From assembly GCA_021604865.1 (NCBI GenBank), contig BQJU01000052.1:1-48349 (forward strand): DNA of 48,349 nucleotides, read 5' to 3'. Under the pieces are notes generated by a model. The model ran no database searches. It was given only the letters and a program-made list of their open reading frames with translations, and was not told the DNA's origin. The DNA is from Saprospiraceae bacterium. GTDB taxonomy: Bacteria > Bacteroidota > Bacteroidia > Chitinophagales > Saprospiraceae. Positions 42,012 to 48,349 of this stretch are shown here, piece by piece. Each line of letters starts with the position of its first letter. Within the stretch, counting starts at the first letter, position 1. The translations under genes were made by a program, and so were the position numbers.

Positions 42012-42050
42012 GGGAGTATAAAATCGTTAACCTTATACTCCGATACTCCC
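42012..42050. other. two mutually exclusive hairpins after the NTF2-like gene
   Basis: GGAGTATAA (42013-42021) can pair with TTATACTCC (42033-42041), a 9-bp stem. The overlapping GGGAGTAT (42012-42019) can instead pair with ATACTCCC (42043-42050), an 8-bp stem. Both cannot form at once. The element begins 9 bp after the stop codon of the leftward NTF2-like gene. Confidence 0.5.
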
Positions 42051-42058
42051 AAACGCTA

Positions 42059-42598
42059 TTACTTATTCTCCGTATTTGCATACCAACTGGCATACATCAC
42101 CTCTGGAGGCATAGGTGCATTGTTTTTAATGTTTTCATCCTTAAATACTTCCAGGTCGAGGTTGTGGAAGGAAATGATTTTCCATGTATTATCCTTTTTC
42201 TCCAGGATACCGGTCCATAATACCTCAGGATCGGTGGGGCGTCCTTCTCCTTTTTTGGATACTGCCCCCAAAACGTGAATCAATGCTATATCTTCACGGA
42301 TAAACTTGATCTTATCAATGGTGCTATAGAGGTCGGTGTCTTTGTAAATGGTGTTAAAAATACCTTGGTGTGCCCGGGCATTTACTGTGGGATTGCTGTT
42401 TTTAATGTAATAGCCGGTCCAAACGATAAAGTCGTGCTCGTCAGCAAAAATAGAGGCAAATTTTTCGCCATTGCCTTCTCCCCAGCTAGTGATCATCGTT
42501 TCAACCACCTGTTGAATGGCCTTTTCGTCTTGTGTTTTTTGTGCATACATAAGTTGAGTGATAAAAAGTAACGCAATGAATGGAATGAACTTTTTCAT
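42059..42598 (-). CDS. secreted SnoaL/NTF2-like protein
   Basis: A 179-residue protein with signal peptide MKKFIPFIALLFITQLMYAQ. The mature part fits a DUF4440/SnoaL-type cone fold: DEKAIQQVVETMITSWGEGNGEKFASIFADEHDFIVWTGYYIKN at the start, then IALIHVLGAVSKKGEG and LWTGILEKKDNTWKIISFHNLDL at the end, the standard strand order. Such proteins bind small hydrophobic molecules or act as isomerases or hydrolases; function here is unknown. The small membrane-protein gene lies 58 bp upstream on the same strand and may share its promoter (42951). Confidence 0.85.
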   Translation of the reverse strand: MKKFIPFIALLFITQLMYAQKTQDEKAIQQVVETMITSWGEGNGEKFASIFADEHDFIVWTGYYIKNSNPTVNARAHQGIFNTIYKDTDLYSTIDKIKFIREDIALIHVLGAVSKKGEGRPTDPEVLWTGILEKKDNTWKIISFHNLDLEVFKDENIKNNAPMPPEVMYASWYANTENK

Positions 42599-42656
42599 GG
42601 TCTTTTGAATATTGAATTATTGATTAATGAATTACTTATCGATTTCTGCCCGCTCT

Positions 42657-42842
42657 TTAATAAAATGAAGATGGCTGAGCAATGTGTTGTTCTAATTCGT
42701 AGAAAGTGGTGTCTACAACATTCTGCCAAAACGGTTCGAATGGAGATATGCCGAATACAAACACGACAGAACAAATGACTACTGCGGATAGGAATAGTGA
42801 AATTTCCAGAATGCTGAGGTTTAAGTTGTTGTGGGTTTTCAT
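42657..42842 (-). CDS. small single-pass membrane protein
   Basis: A 61-residue frame with a hydrophobic segment ILEISLFLSAVVICSVVFVFG (about residues 11-31), flanked by polar ends. No family is recognised. Coding use is supported by a good TACCTTTG promoter element about 110 bp upstream on the same strand and by position just before the NTF2-like gene. Chance is not excluded for a frame this short. Confidence 0.45.
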   Translation of the reverse strand: MKTHNNLNLSILEISLFLSAVVICSVVFVFGISPFEPFWQNVVDTTFYELEQHIAQPSSFY

Positions 42843-42950
42843 GATAATGGGTTTAAAAGTTTGTTTTTTTTTGATTAGTGCTCATGATTGGTGGTACCAT
42901 TTTCGCGTCCAAAGCACCACCTCCAAATAAGCTTTGAATTGTTGATGCAA

Positions 42951-42958
42951 CAAAGGTA
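42951..42958 (-). promoter_or_regulatory. candidate -7 element TACCTTTG (leftward)
   Basis: Read leftward this is TACCTTTG, the same octamer as at the citrate synthase, MDR and Xre genes. It lies 109 bp before the small membrane-protein start, implying a long leader. A TTG about 25 bp further upstream could be the -33 element, a slightly long spacing. Confidence 0.4.
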
Positions 42959-43267
42959 GGTGTAGCGCCAAATCGGTGCTTTCAATTAGGTAGCCTTGAT
43001 TAACAAATTCGTCGCATCCCGAAGGGTATGCGCGAAAAGTGGTAAGTTTTGCGACAATGGTGGTAGAGCACATTGGGAGGTGAGCGAAGAAACGCTAACC
43101 ATTCACCAACAAAATGACATCTATCATCAAACCGTATGGAGGAAATGAAGGCTTGCTAAACCGAGCCAAAGCTTCTTTTACGGAATCTAGATAATATTTA
43201 GCAAGCGGCCGAAGCCTCGCTCCTATGGGGAATTTAGGTTGGTTAATGAATTTAGTAGATATAGCTT
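42959..43267. other. 309-bp non-coding gap
   Basis: No open frame with coding character was seen on either strand. The right end is the 3' region of the leftward hydrolase gene, and the left end is the promoter zone of the small membrane-protein gene. No T-rich terminator hairpin was found. Confidence 0.5.
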
Positions 43268-44923
43268 TTAAAACCCATAAAATGCCACATCATCCAGGAT
43301 CAGATGGACATCAGCTGCCACCACATCCGTGAAGTCAATGCTTACACTTTGAACCTGCGCTAAATCAATCCCTTCAAATGCACTCAACCGGATCAGGTAG
43401 GAGCGCATAGCATTTTTGGTTTGTCCATTTGATTGGTTTACTTCCGGAGCTGAATTGGGTGGATTCACGGGAGCTGAGAGGACCGCTGGGAAGGGCAATA
43501 GTCCACCGTGATCACTGACCTGCCGGGAGGTCGTTCCGCCAGTCGAAGCAATTTCTACAGCAAAGTTGATCGGACTACCGGAAGGATTTTCATCGGGATG
43601 GTATACTTGTGTAATGCGGAAACCGATATAGGCATAAGCGTTCAAACTGGTCGGCGCAGGTAAATGAAAGGTTACCCTTTTTTCAGCATTGGGTGAAATA
43701 GACACATCCGTTTCAAAGGACAATACCTGAGAGTGGTGCGGCGAAAACGGATCGATTAGATGGGCTTCGGCCACTTGTTGGTTGGTTATGGTCAAGTTGG
43801 AAAATTCAATATCTCCACCAAGGGTATTTTCTGAAATATCTCCATTTTGAAAATCGGCCAGCGTCAGCCGGGAAAGGTCTTCATGCTGCTGCCAGATATT
43901 AGGCACCTGAGCCAGGTTCAGGCTTGGAGGCCGTTCCTGATACTTTAAGAAGCGCCGGAAAATATTATGATGATTCAGGTGCAATTGCATAAAAGCGTTG
44001 ATGTAGGCAAGGGTAAAAGGTTGGTTTTGGAAATAATGACTCCCTCCTGGAACCACCGTTTCCATCTGTACATACAACATGTCTTTTTCGATGCCAAAAG
44101 TATTCGCATTGCCCGGATTAACCCCAACTTCATCGTATATCTTGAATACGGAACTCATAATCTGATGCTCCGCTTTGCCCCCATAGGCATTAAAATCACT
44201 GTCTTCCGTGATTTGGATACCCAAAAACCCATTGGCGATGCCATCAAAAGATGTCGTTTCATTTAAACTAATCGTTGGTGCCATCAATGCTACCGCCCGT
44301 AAATTCTTGTTCAAATCATCCACCACATAAGCTGCGCGGATCATGGCCCGCCCGCCAGCGCTATGCCCTATCAAGCCTACATTATTGGTAATGACATTGC
44401 GCACCGGTGATTCATCGTAGAGATAATTCAGGTGGTTTTCCAGTACCTGTTCAATAATATCAATAGCTCCCCCGCTGGATTGCAGAGCATATCGGTTGAT
44501 GCTGACCACAATCAGTGCGTTGCTCGCCAGGTGATTGGCCAGGGCTGAATAATTGAGGTGGGCATCTGCTATAGGCCCCTGGCCATCAGCATGAGCAATG
44601 ATCACCAGATTGAAATCGCGGTTGGTCACAAAAGCATTGCCTCTTTGGGCATTTTCACATTGTTCGTCCTCAAGTATGGGCACATAAATCCGGCCCTTCC
44701 CCCACTGATCCTCAACCGGCGAAAAGTCGTAGTCATAAGTACAAACATCATAAGGACCGGTCCTGCCGGGCGTAGGATTAGCCGTCACATCACCAGGGCC
44801 TGGAAAAATCGCCGGGTTCAGAACCGTATATTGACGGATTTGGTACACCCAAAAGAGGCCTAATATCGTCAAAATTAGTAAGGCGATAATACCGATTCTA
44901 CAAAAAATGTTTCCGAGATTCAT
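43268..44923 (-). CDS. membrane-anchored alpha/beta hydrolase with C-terminal beta-sandwich
   Basis: A 551-residue protein with one N-terminal membrane anchor (IFCRIGIIALLILTILGLFWVY, about residues 6-27). An alpha/beta-hydrolase domain (about 60-330) carries NLVIIAHADGQGPIADAHLNYSALANHLAS (oxyanion region) and the nucleophile elbow GLIGHSAGGRAM with S188, in the manner of PAF-acetylhydrolase or cutinase/PETase-like enzymes. The catalytic His is probably in GGSHYFQ near residue 295. Residues about 385-551 form an all-beta, galactose-binding-like domain (ITNQQVAEAHLIDPF, VTFHLPAPTSLNAYAYIGFRITQV, LDDVAFYGF). An esterase acting outside the cytoplasmic membrane is likely; the substrate is open. 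Monocistronic, divergent from the VgrG-like gene. Confidence 0.85.
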   Translation of the reverse strand: MNLGNIFCRIGIIALLILTILGLFWVYQIRQYTVLNPAIFPGPGDVTANPTPGRTGPYDVCTYDYDFSPVEDQWGKGRIYVPILEDEQCENAQRGNAFVTNRDFNLVIIAHADGQGPIADAHLNYSALANHLASNALIVVSINRYALQSSGGAIDIIEQVLENHLNYLYDESPVRNVITNNVGLIGHSAGGRAMIRAAYVVDDLNKNLRAVALMAPTISLNETTSFDGIANGFLGIQITEDSDFNAYGGKAEHQIMSSVFKIYDEVGVNPGNANTFGIEKDMLYVQMETVVPGGSHYFQNQPFTLAYINAFMQLHLNHHNIFRRFLKYQERPPSLNLAQVPNIWQQHEDLSRLTLADFQNGDISENTLGGDIEFSNLTITNQQVAEAHLIDPFSPHHSQVLSFETDVSISPNAEKRVTFHLPAPTSLNAYAYIGFRITQVYHPDENPSGSPINFAVEIASTGGTTSRQVSDHGGLLPFPAVLSAPVNPPNSAPEVNQSNGQTKNAMRSYLIRLSAFEGIDLAQVQSVSIDFTDVVAADVHLILDDVAFYGF

Positions 44924-45033
44924 GGCAGTAGGTGTTGAAATGAATGATGTTTTCTTTTAATGCTGAAATTAAGGAATTTGTTACTGTGAGGGCAATTCCC
45001 ATAAACAAGCTAATTACATTCCCAGAAAATACC

Positions 45034-45041
45034 TACCTTTA
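45034..45041 (+). promoter_or_regulatory. candidate -7 element for the VgrG-like gene
   Basis: TACCTTTA differs from the TACCTTTG octamer at one position and lies 32 bp before the ATG of the VgrG-like gene. No certain -33 element was identified. Confidence 0.35.
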
Positions 45042-45073
45042 ATAACGTTCCGTAAAAACCTAAACACCTATTC

Positions 45074-46096
45074 ATGTCAACACCATTATCACCTTTAAAA
45101 TCAGATACGGGTTTTATAAGTTATACCCTTGAGTCTAATGGAAAACCGGTTTCCGATGCCATTCGAGTGCGATCTTTTTTTGTGGAAAATACTATAAACA
45201 AAAATGCTTACTGTCGTTTAGAAATAGTGGATGAAAGCGCTGGTGGCGAAGCGTTTCCCATTAGCGATGGTGCTACTTTTGCACCTGGGGCAACCCTCGA
45301 GCTAAGGGTAGGCTATAATGATAAAAATAAGCCTGTTTTTAAAGGTGTCGTCACGACTCAAACTATTCAGGCTAACCCGGCAATGCACGGTGTATTAATC
45401 GTCAACGCACAAGGCGAAAAGATGACTGCAAAAGATCCGGCCGGTGTAACAGATGAGCCACTTTCATTGACTTATGGAAAAGACATCTATGAATTCGATG
45501 CCGAGTTGGATATCCAGAACAAAAATTCAAAGTATGGCAAAATTCGGGGAACGGTGAAGTTTCAGGGAAGTCCGTTGGCCGTGCCTGGAACGCTTATTGG
45601 CATTAAAGGCCTTGGGAAGCGCTTTAGTGGGAAAAGCTTTGTCTCAGGCGTAGCGCATAAAATTGAAGCTGGAGAATGGATAACGACCGCCGATATTGGC
45701 CTTCCGCCCGTCAGCCAGTCCCCAATGATGGTACAATATGACAAAGAAAAGAAGGTGATCACCATCGCAACCCCTAATAACAACCAGCTGGTATTGAGCG
45801 ACGAGGATCAAGGGATTACTTTGGCCGACCAAAATGGTAATTCTATTAAACTTTCCTCTAGTGGAATCGTGATCAATAGTGCAACAAATGTGCAAGTCAA
45901 AGCGGAACAATCGGTAACTCTTGATGGCCCGGAAGACATCAGCCTCAGTGCATCAGGAGGAGCCATTTCCCTGAGCGGTATGCGTATTAGTTGTAGCGCA
46001 GACACAGAATTTAGTGCCAGCGCGGCGGCGGCTGCTTCTCTCAGCTCTTCGGGGGAGTTGTCCATTACTGGTGCCATGGTTCTGATTAACTCTTGA
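45074..46096 (+). CDS. shortened VgrG-like spike protein (gp27/gp5 type)
   Basis: A 340-residue protein related to the VgrG/gp5-gp27 spike of contractile injection systems (T6SS or eCIS), which are usually about 550-600 residues. Recognisable pieces appear in normal order: a gp27-like N-terminal barrel (about 12-115), the segment LSLTYGKDIYEFDAELDIQ (about 131-149), KIRGTVKFQGSPLAVPGTLIGIKGLGKRFSGKSFVSGV (about 158-195), and the spike part VITIATPNNNQLVLSDEDQGITLADQNGNSIKLSSSGIVI (about 231-270) ending in a Ser/Ala-rich beta-helix. Family segments normally found between these pieces, including the gp5-type OB fold, are missing, yet the frame is open. A PAAR tip gene follows 45 bp later. Confidence 0.8.
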   Translation: MSTPLSPLKSDTGFISYTLESNGKPVSDAIRVRSFFVENTINKNAYCRLEIVDESAGGEAFPISDGATFAPGATLELRVGYNDKNKPVFKGVVTTQTIQANPAMHGVLIVNAQGEKMTAKDPAGVTDEPLSLTYGKDIYEFDAELDIQNKNSKYGKIRGTVKFQGSPLAVPGTLIGIKGLGKRFSGKSFVSGVAHKIEAGEWITTADIGLPPVSQSPMMVQYDKEKKVITIATPNNNQLVLSDEDQGITLADQNGNSIKLSSSGIVINSATNVQVKAEQSVTLDGPEDISLSASGGAISLSGMRISCSADTEFSASAAAAASLSSSGELSITGAMVLINS

Positions 46097-46141
46097 TGAT
46101 ATCAAATTTCCAAACCATTATTAACTATTAAACGGACCATT

Positions 46142-46441
46142 ATGCCACCAGCAGCCAGATTAACTGATATGCACGAATGCCCCATGCAAACGCCAGCAAT
46201 AATACCCATCCCCCACGTTGGAGGCCCCATCATTGGGCCGGGAGCTCCTACCGTTTTGATTGGCGGTCTGCCCGCTGCTCGAATTGGGGATATGCTCGTT
46301 TGTGTTGGACCTCCAGACAGCATTGTCCAGGGCTCTCCCACAGTGATAATTGAAGGCATGCCGGCTGCTCGAATGGGAGATGCCACAGCACATGGGGGAA
46401 CCATTATTATTGGTGAGCCTACGGTGATGATTGGAGGGTAA
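46142..46441 (+). CDS. PAAR-domain spike-tip protein
   Basis: A 99-residue stand-alone PAAR protein, which forms the zinc-bound cone that sharpens the VgrG spike. The sequence has two P-A-A-R repeats (PPAARLTDMHECPMQTPA and GLPAARIGDMLVCVG, plus GMPAARMGD) and the zinc ligands H11, H25 (IPHVGG), C54 (MLVCVG) and H84 (TAHGG) in the family order. Gly-rich strands GPGAPTVLIGG and GEPTVMIGG close it. There is no C-terminal effector extension, so any cargo would have to be bound separately. It is 45 bp behind the VgrG-like gene, surely co-transcribed. Confidence 0.92.
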   Translation: MPPAARLTDMHECPMQTPAIIPIPHVGGPIIGPGAPTVLIGGLPAARIGDMLVCVGPPDSIVQGSPTVIIEGMPAARMGDATAHGGTIIIGEPTVMIGG

Positions 46442-46531
46442 GTTTGACCTGGGGTGAAATTAATGTCTTAATCCAGCAATACTTTAACCTATGTCCCAAA
46501 CTACTCAAAACACCAAACTTCGCTGCCCCGA

Positions 46532-46675
46532 GATCTTTGGGATGTCTACTTCTGGGTACGCGATGCACAAGCTTTATATGATGCCTTTCGGCAAAAAGGG
46601 GCAATCATCCAGCAGGAACCCATTGTTAAAGAGCAATACGGTAGCCTCGATAAATTACCTTCTTTGAGAATATAG
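46532..46675 (+). pseudogene. C-terminal relic of a VOC/glyoxalase-family gene
   Basis: This frame reads DLWDVYFWVRDAQALYDAF, then RQKGAIIQQEPIVKEQYG, then an unrelated tail before a TAG at 46673-46675. The first part matches the last beta-alpha unit of glyoxalase/bleomycin-resistance (VOC) proteins (VYxWVxDxxALYxxFxxKGAxI...YG). The expected end (EFxVxDxDGYxLxFGQ) is missing and there is no start. It is therefore a small relic between the PAAR gene and the acyltransferase gene. Confidence 0.6.
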
Positions 46676-46676
46676 T

Positions 46677-47819
46677 ATGACCCAAACAGCTAGCCAGAAA
46701 AAAAAAGTCTATTTCCCTAATCTGAATGGTTTGAGGTTCATTGCAGCCTTATTGGTTATACTACATCATGTGGAGCAACTCAAACTCAAATCCGAAATGA
46801 CGAACCGGTTCCATGAGCCTTTTTTTACACTTTGTGGGAGGCTGGGCGTTGTGTTATTCTTTGTGTTGAGTGGGTTTTTAATCACCTATTTATTGTTGGT
46901 TGAACAAAAAGAAACTGGAAAGATTGCGATAAAATCATTTTATATCCGACGAGCACTCCGAATATGGCCGTTGTATTATCTGATCGTATTTCTTGGTCTA
47001 TTTGTTTTGCCGGGAATCCCTTTTTTAGAATTGCCTGGGTACACCGAGCATGTTGGCGATAATTTCATTTTAAAAGTGGGCCTCTTCCTATTCATGTTGC
47101 CAAATGTGGCTTTGGTATTATTATACGCCGTACCCTATGCTTCTCAAACCTGGACCATAGGTGTTGAAGAGCAATTCTATTTATTCTGGCCGCACCTGAT
47201 CAAGAGATCCAATAAGGTGATCACCGCACTGTTAGGGGTGATAATGGGGTATTGGTTGATAAGGGTTTGCTTGTTTACACTCCTACATTATGGTTTTGAT
47301 ACTCCCGCTGTGCTCACACATCTTTCCAACTTTTTTGCTGGCTTCAATATAGATTGTATGGCTATTGGAGGCATAGCCGCGTATCTGTTTTTTAAAGGAA
47401 AGAAAAAGATATTATGGTATTTATATTCACTTAAAGTCCAAATTCCCATCGGTGTTTTGACGCTGGTCTTGGTGCTGAATGGGGTAGGTGTTTTCTACCC
47501 GGTTTATGCCGTATTATTTGCGATCATTATACTCAATGCTGCCACAAATCCCAACAACATTTTTCTTCTGGAGAACAGGTTGTTGAACTATCTGGGGAAG
47601 ATATCTTACGGATTATATATGTACCATTCCATAGCGATTGGGATAACAATGTACTTACTTTCTGAGGTCCGCTTTTTTAACGATCCTGCCCTTTATCTGC
47701 TTAGTATGATTTTAACTGTTTTAATATCTGGTTTATCCTATCATTTCTTTGAGGAGAAATTTATTCGCAGGAAACATAAATTCTCGAAGGTGTTGAGTGG
47801 CGAGTTGGCTAAGGAATGA
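46677..47819 (+). CDS. acyltransferase-3 (OafA/YrhL-type) membrane protein
   Basis: A 380-residue inner-membrane O-acyltransferase that moves acyl groups from the cytosol to sugars of cell-surface glycans. It has about ten TM segments. Motifs are NLNGLRFIAALLVILHHVEQ (the catalytic-type His is in this first helix: H35/H36), LSGFLITYLL, the family signature FYIRRALRIWPLYYL (R-x-x-R pattern), QTWTIGVEEQFYLFWP and GKISYGLYMYHS. The start ATG directly follows the stop of the VOC relic (1 bp). No glycan-synthesis genes are visible in this window, so its acceptor is unknown. Confidence 0.92.
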   Translation: MTQTASQKKKVYFPNLNGLRFIAALLVILHHVEQLKLKSEMTNRFHEPFFTLCGRLGVVLFFVLSGFLITYLLLVEQKETGKIAIKSFYIRRALRIWPLYYLIVFLGLFVLPGIPFLELPGYTEHVGDNFILKVGLFLFMLPNVALVLLYAVPYASQTWTIGVEEQFYLFWPHLIKRSNKVITALLGVIMGYWLIRVCLFTLLHYGFDTPAVLTHLSNFFAGFNIDCMAIGGIAAYLFFKGKKKILWYLYSLKVQIPIGVLTLVLVLNGVGVFYPVYAVLFAIIILNAATNPNNIFLLENRLLNYLGKISYGLYMYHSIAIGITMYLLSEVRFFNDPALYLLSMILTVLISGLSYHFFEEKFIRRKHKFSKVLSGELAKE

Positions 47820-47933
47820 GGTGTCGGAAAACCAATCACTTTTCCGTTGGTTTGGGCTAGTTGATATTTTACTAACCACCGCTTATTATTACAATTAGGA
47901 AAAGCTGGCTTTCAGCGCTTTTAGGTCAACCAA

Positions 47934-48221
47934 ATGAATTGGTTGGTACGAAGGACTAAAACCAAAAAAAATGAAGAAGCCCCATTATTTAAAGCTCCAA
48001 ATCTCAAACAAACTTCCAAAGATCAAACAAAAGCCTTGTCTAGCATAACGCCGATCTTTAATCCATTGCTTTTTGCTGGTATCAAACACCCCACCAGCTT
48101 TTTCCCACCCGATCAGCCACTAAACACGCACTCAGCGCGCGTGGGTTCCGGCATAGGAGCATTGGCCGTTAAGAAAAAAGCGGCAACCGTACCAATCAAG
48201 AAGAAATACTGCTTGAGCTAA
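47934..48221 (+). CDS. lysine-rich open frame of unknown nature
   Basis: A 95-residue frame without similarity I recognise: basic N-terminus (MNWLVRRTKTKKNEEAPLFK), a Pro/Phe-rich middle (SSITPIFNPLLFAGIKHPTSFFPPDQPLN) and a basic end (VKKKAATVPIKKKYCLS). After the TAA the same frame stays open for 31 more Lys-rich codons to 48317, so it may be a broken longer gene. Location behind a spike/tip pair invites an effector guess, but nothing in the sequence supports it. It could also be non-coding. Confidence 0.3.
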   Translation: MNWLVRRTKTKKNEEAPLFKAPNLKQTSKDQTKALSSITPIFNPLLFAGIKHPTSFFPPDQPLNTHSARVGSGIGALAVKKKAATVPIKKKYCLS

Positions 48222-48349
48222 AAAGAAGGAAAAATCAGAAAACTAAAAGACCTACAATCAAAAGAGATCAAGCCAGCACAAAACATCAAAGCGAGTTTAT
48301 TTCTTCCCCCCAACTAGGCCGCTTTTTTTAGGCCAATCCTCCAGCCGGA

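Noticed and set aside
1-48349. tRNA or rRNA genes
   Set aside because: No T-loop-like GGTTCGAATCC word, acceptor-stem pairing or conserved rRNA segment was noticed in the gaps; a dedicated tRNA scan could still find one.

Overview
The window reads as a chromosomal segment of a Bacteroidota bacterium, most likely a Saprospiria-type organism (Lewinella or Haliscomenobacter relatives); the rank below phylum is inference. Supporting signs are TAnnTTTG-type promoter elements with no clear Shine-Dalgarno sequences, many lipoproteins and outer-membrane beta-barrels with SPI/SPII signals, LytTR and propeller-type (Reg_prop/Y_Y_Y) two-component proteins, a DUF3109 protein, and a cyclase/TolB-like/TPR sensor typical of the phylum. 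No rRNA, tRNA, CRISPR array or intact insertion sequence was found.

Region 1 (1-18.2 kb) is a core block. It holds two paralogous ArsR-type regulators, tsaB divergent from prfA, a hypoxanthine phosphoribosyltransferase/inositol-phosphatase operon divergent from rnhB, a DMT permease, a BCP-type peroxiredoxin, the N-degron pair clpS and aat followed by an M23 peptidase, arfB, two tandem Hsp20 genes, a DUF3109 protein, a small secreted protein, a mitochondrial-type citrate synthase and uvrA. Between these genes lie well-formed terminators, a 188-bp tandem G-rich repeat (3.2-3.6 kb), a REP-like element (5.8 kb) with a second copy at 39.5 kb, a nested dyad upstream of the Hsp20 genes (10.83 kb) and a candidate structured RNA at 12.0-12.2 kb.

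Region 2 (18.3-33.5 kb) is a looser accessory block with short transcription units: TPR protein, stand-alone AAA ATPase, group II truncated haemoglobin, secreted DinB protein, membrane LytTR regulator, lipoproteins, Xre regulator, beta-barrel protein, cyclase-family hydrolase, GNAT, RibD_C reductase, a 777-residue cyclase/TolB-like/TPR/AraC fusion, and an MDR reductase. It also contains gene relics: a frameshifted type II toxin-antitoxin pair (26.3-26.7 kb) and the last ~50 codons of an Old Yellow Enzyme (33.35-33.5 kb). The 31.7-32.3 kb gap is packed with small hairpins that differ in sequence but keep their pairing.

Region 3 (33.5-44.9 kb) is mostly leftward. A LytTR response regulator, a propeller histidine kinase and a receiver-only regulator form one signalling operon. 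After it come an outer-membrane barrel, a large propeller lipoprotein, an NTF2-like secreted protein, a small membrane protein and an anchored alpha/beta hydrolase.

Region 4 (45.0-48.3 kb) carries a strikingly short VgrG-like spike protein with a PAAR tip protein, a relic of a VOC/glyoxalase gene, an acyltransferase-3 protein and an unrecognised lysine-rich reading frame. This orphan spike/tip pair, with no other contractile-injection genes in view, and the AGC-loop hairpin family at 31.9-32.1 kb are the two most unusual things seen.
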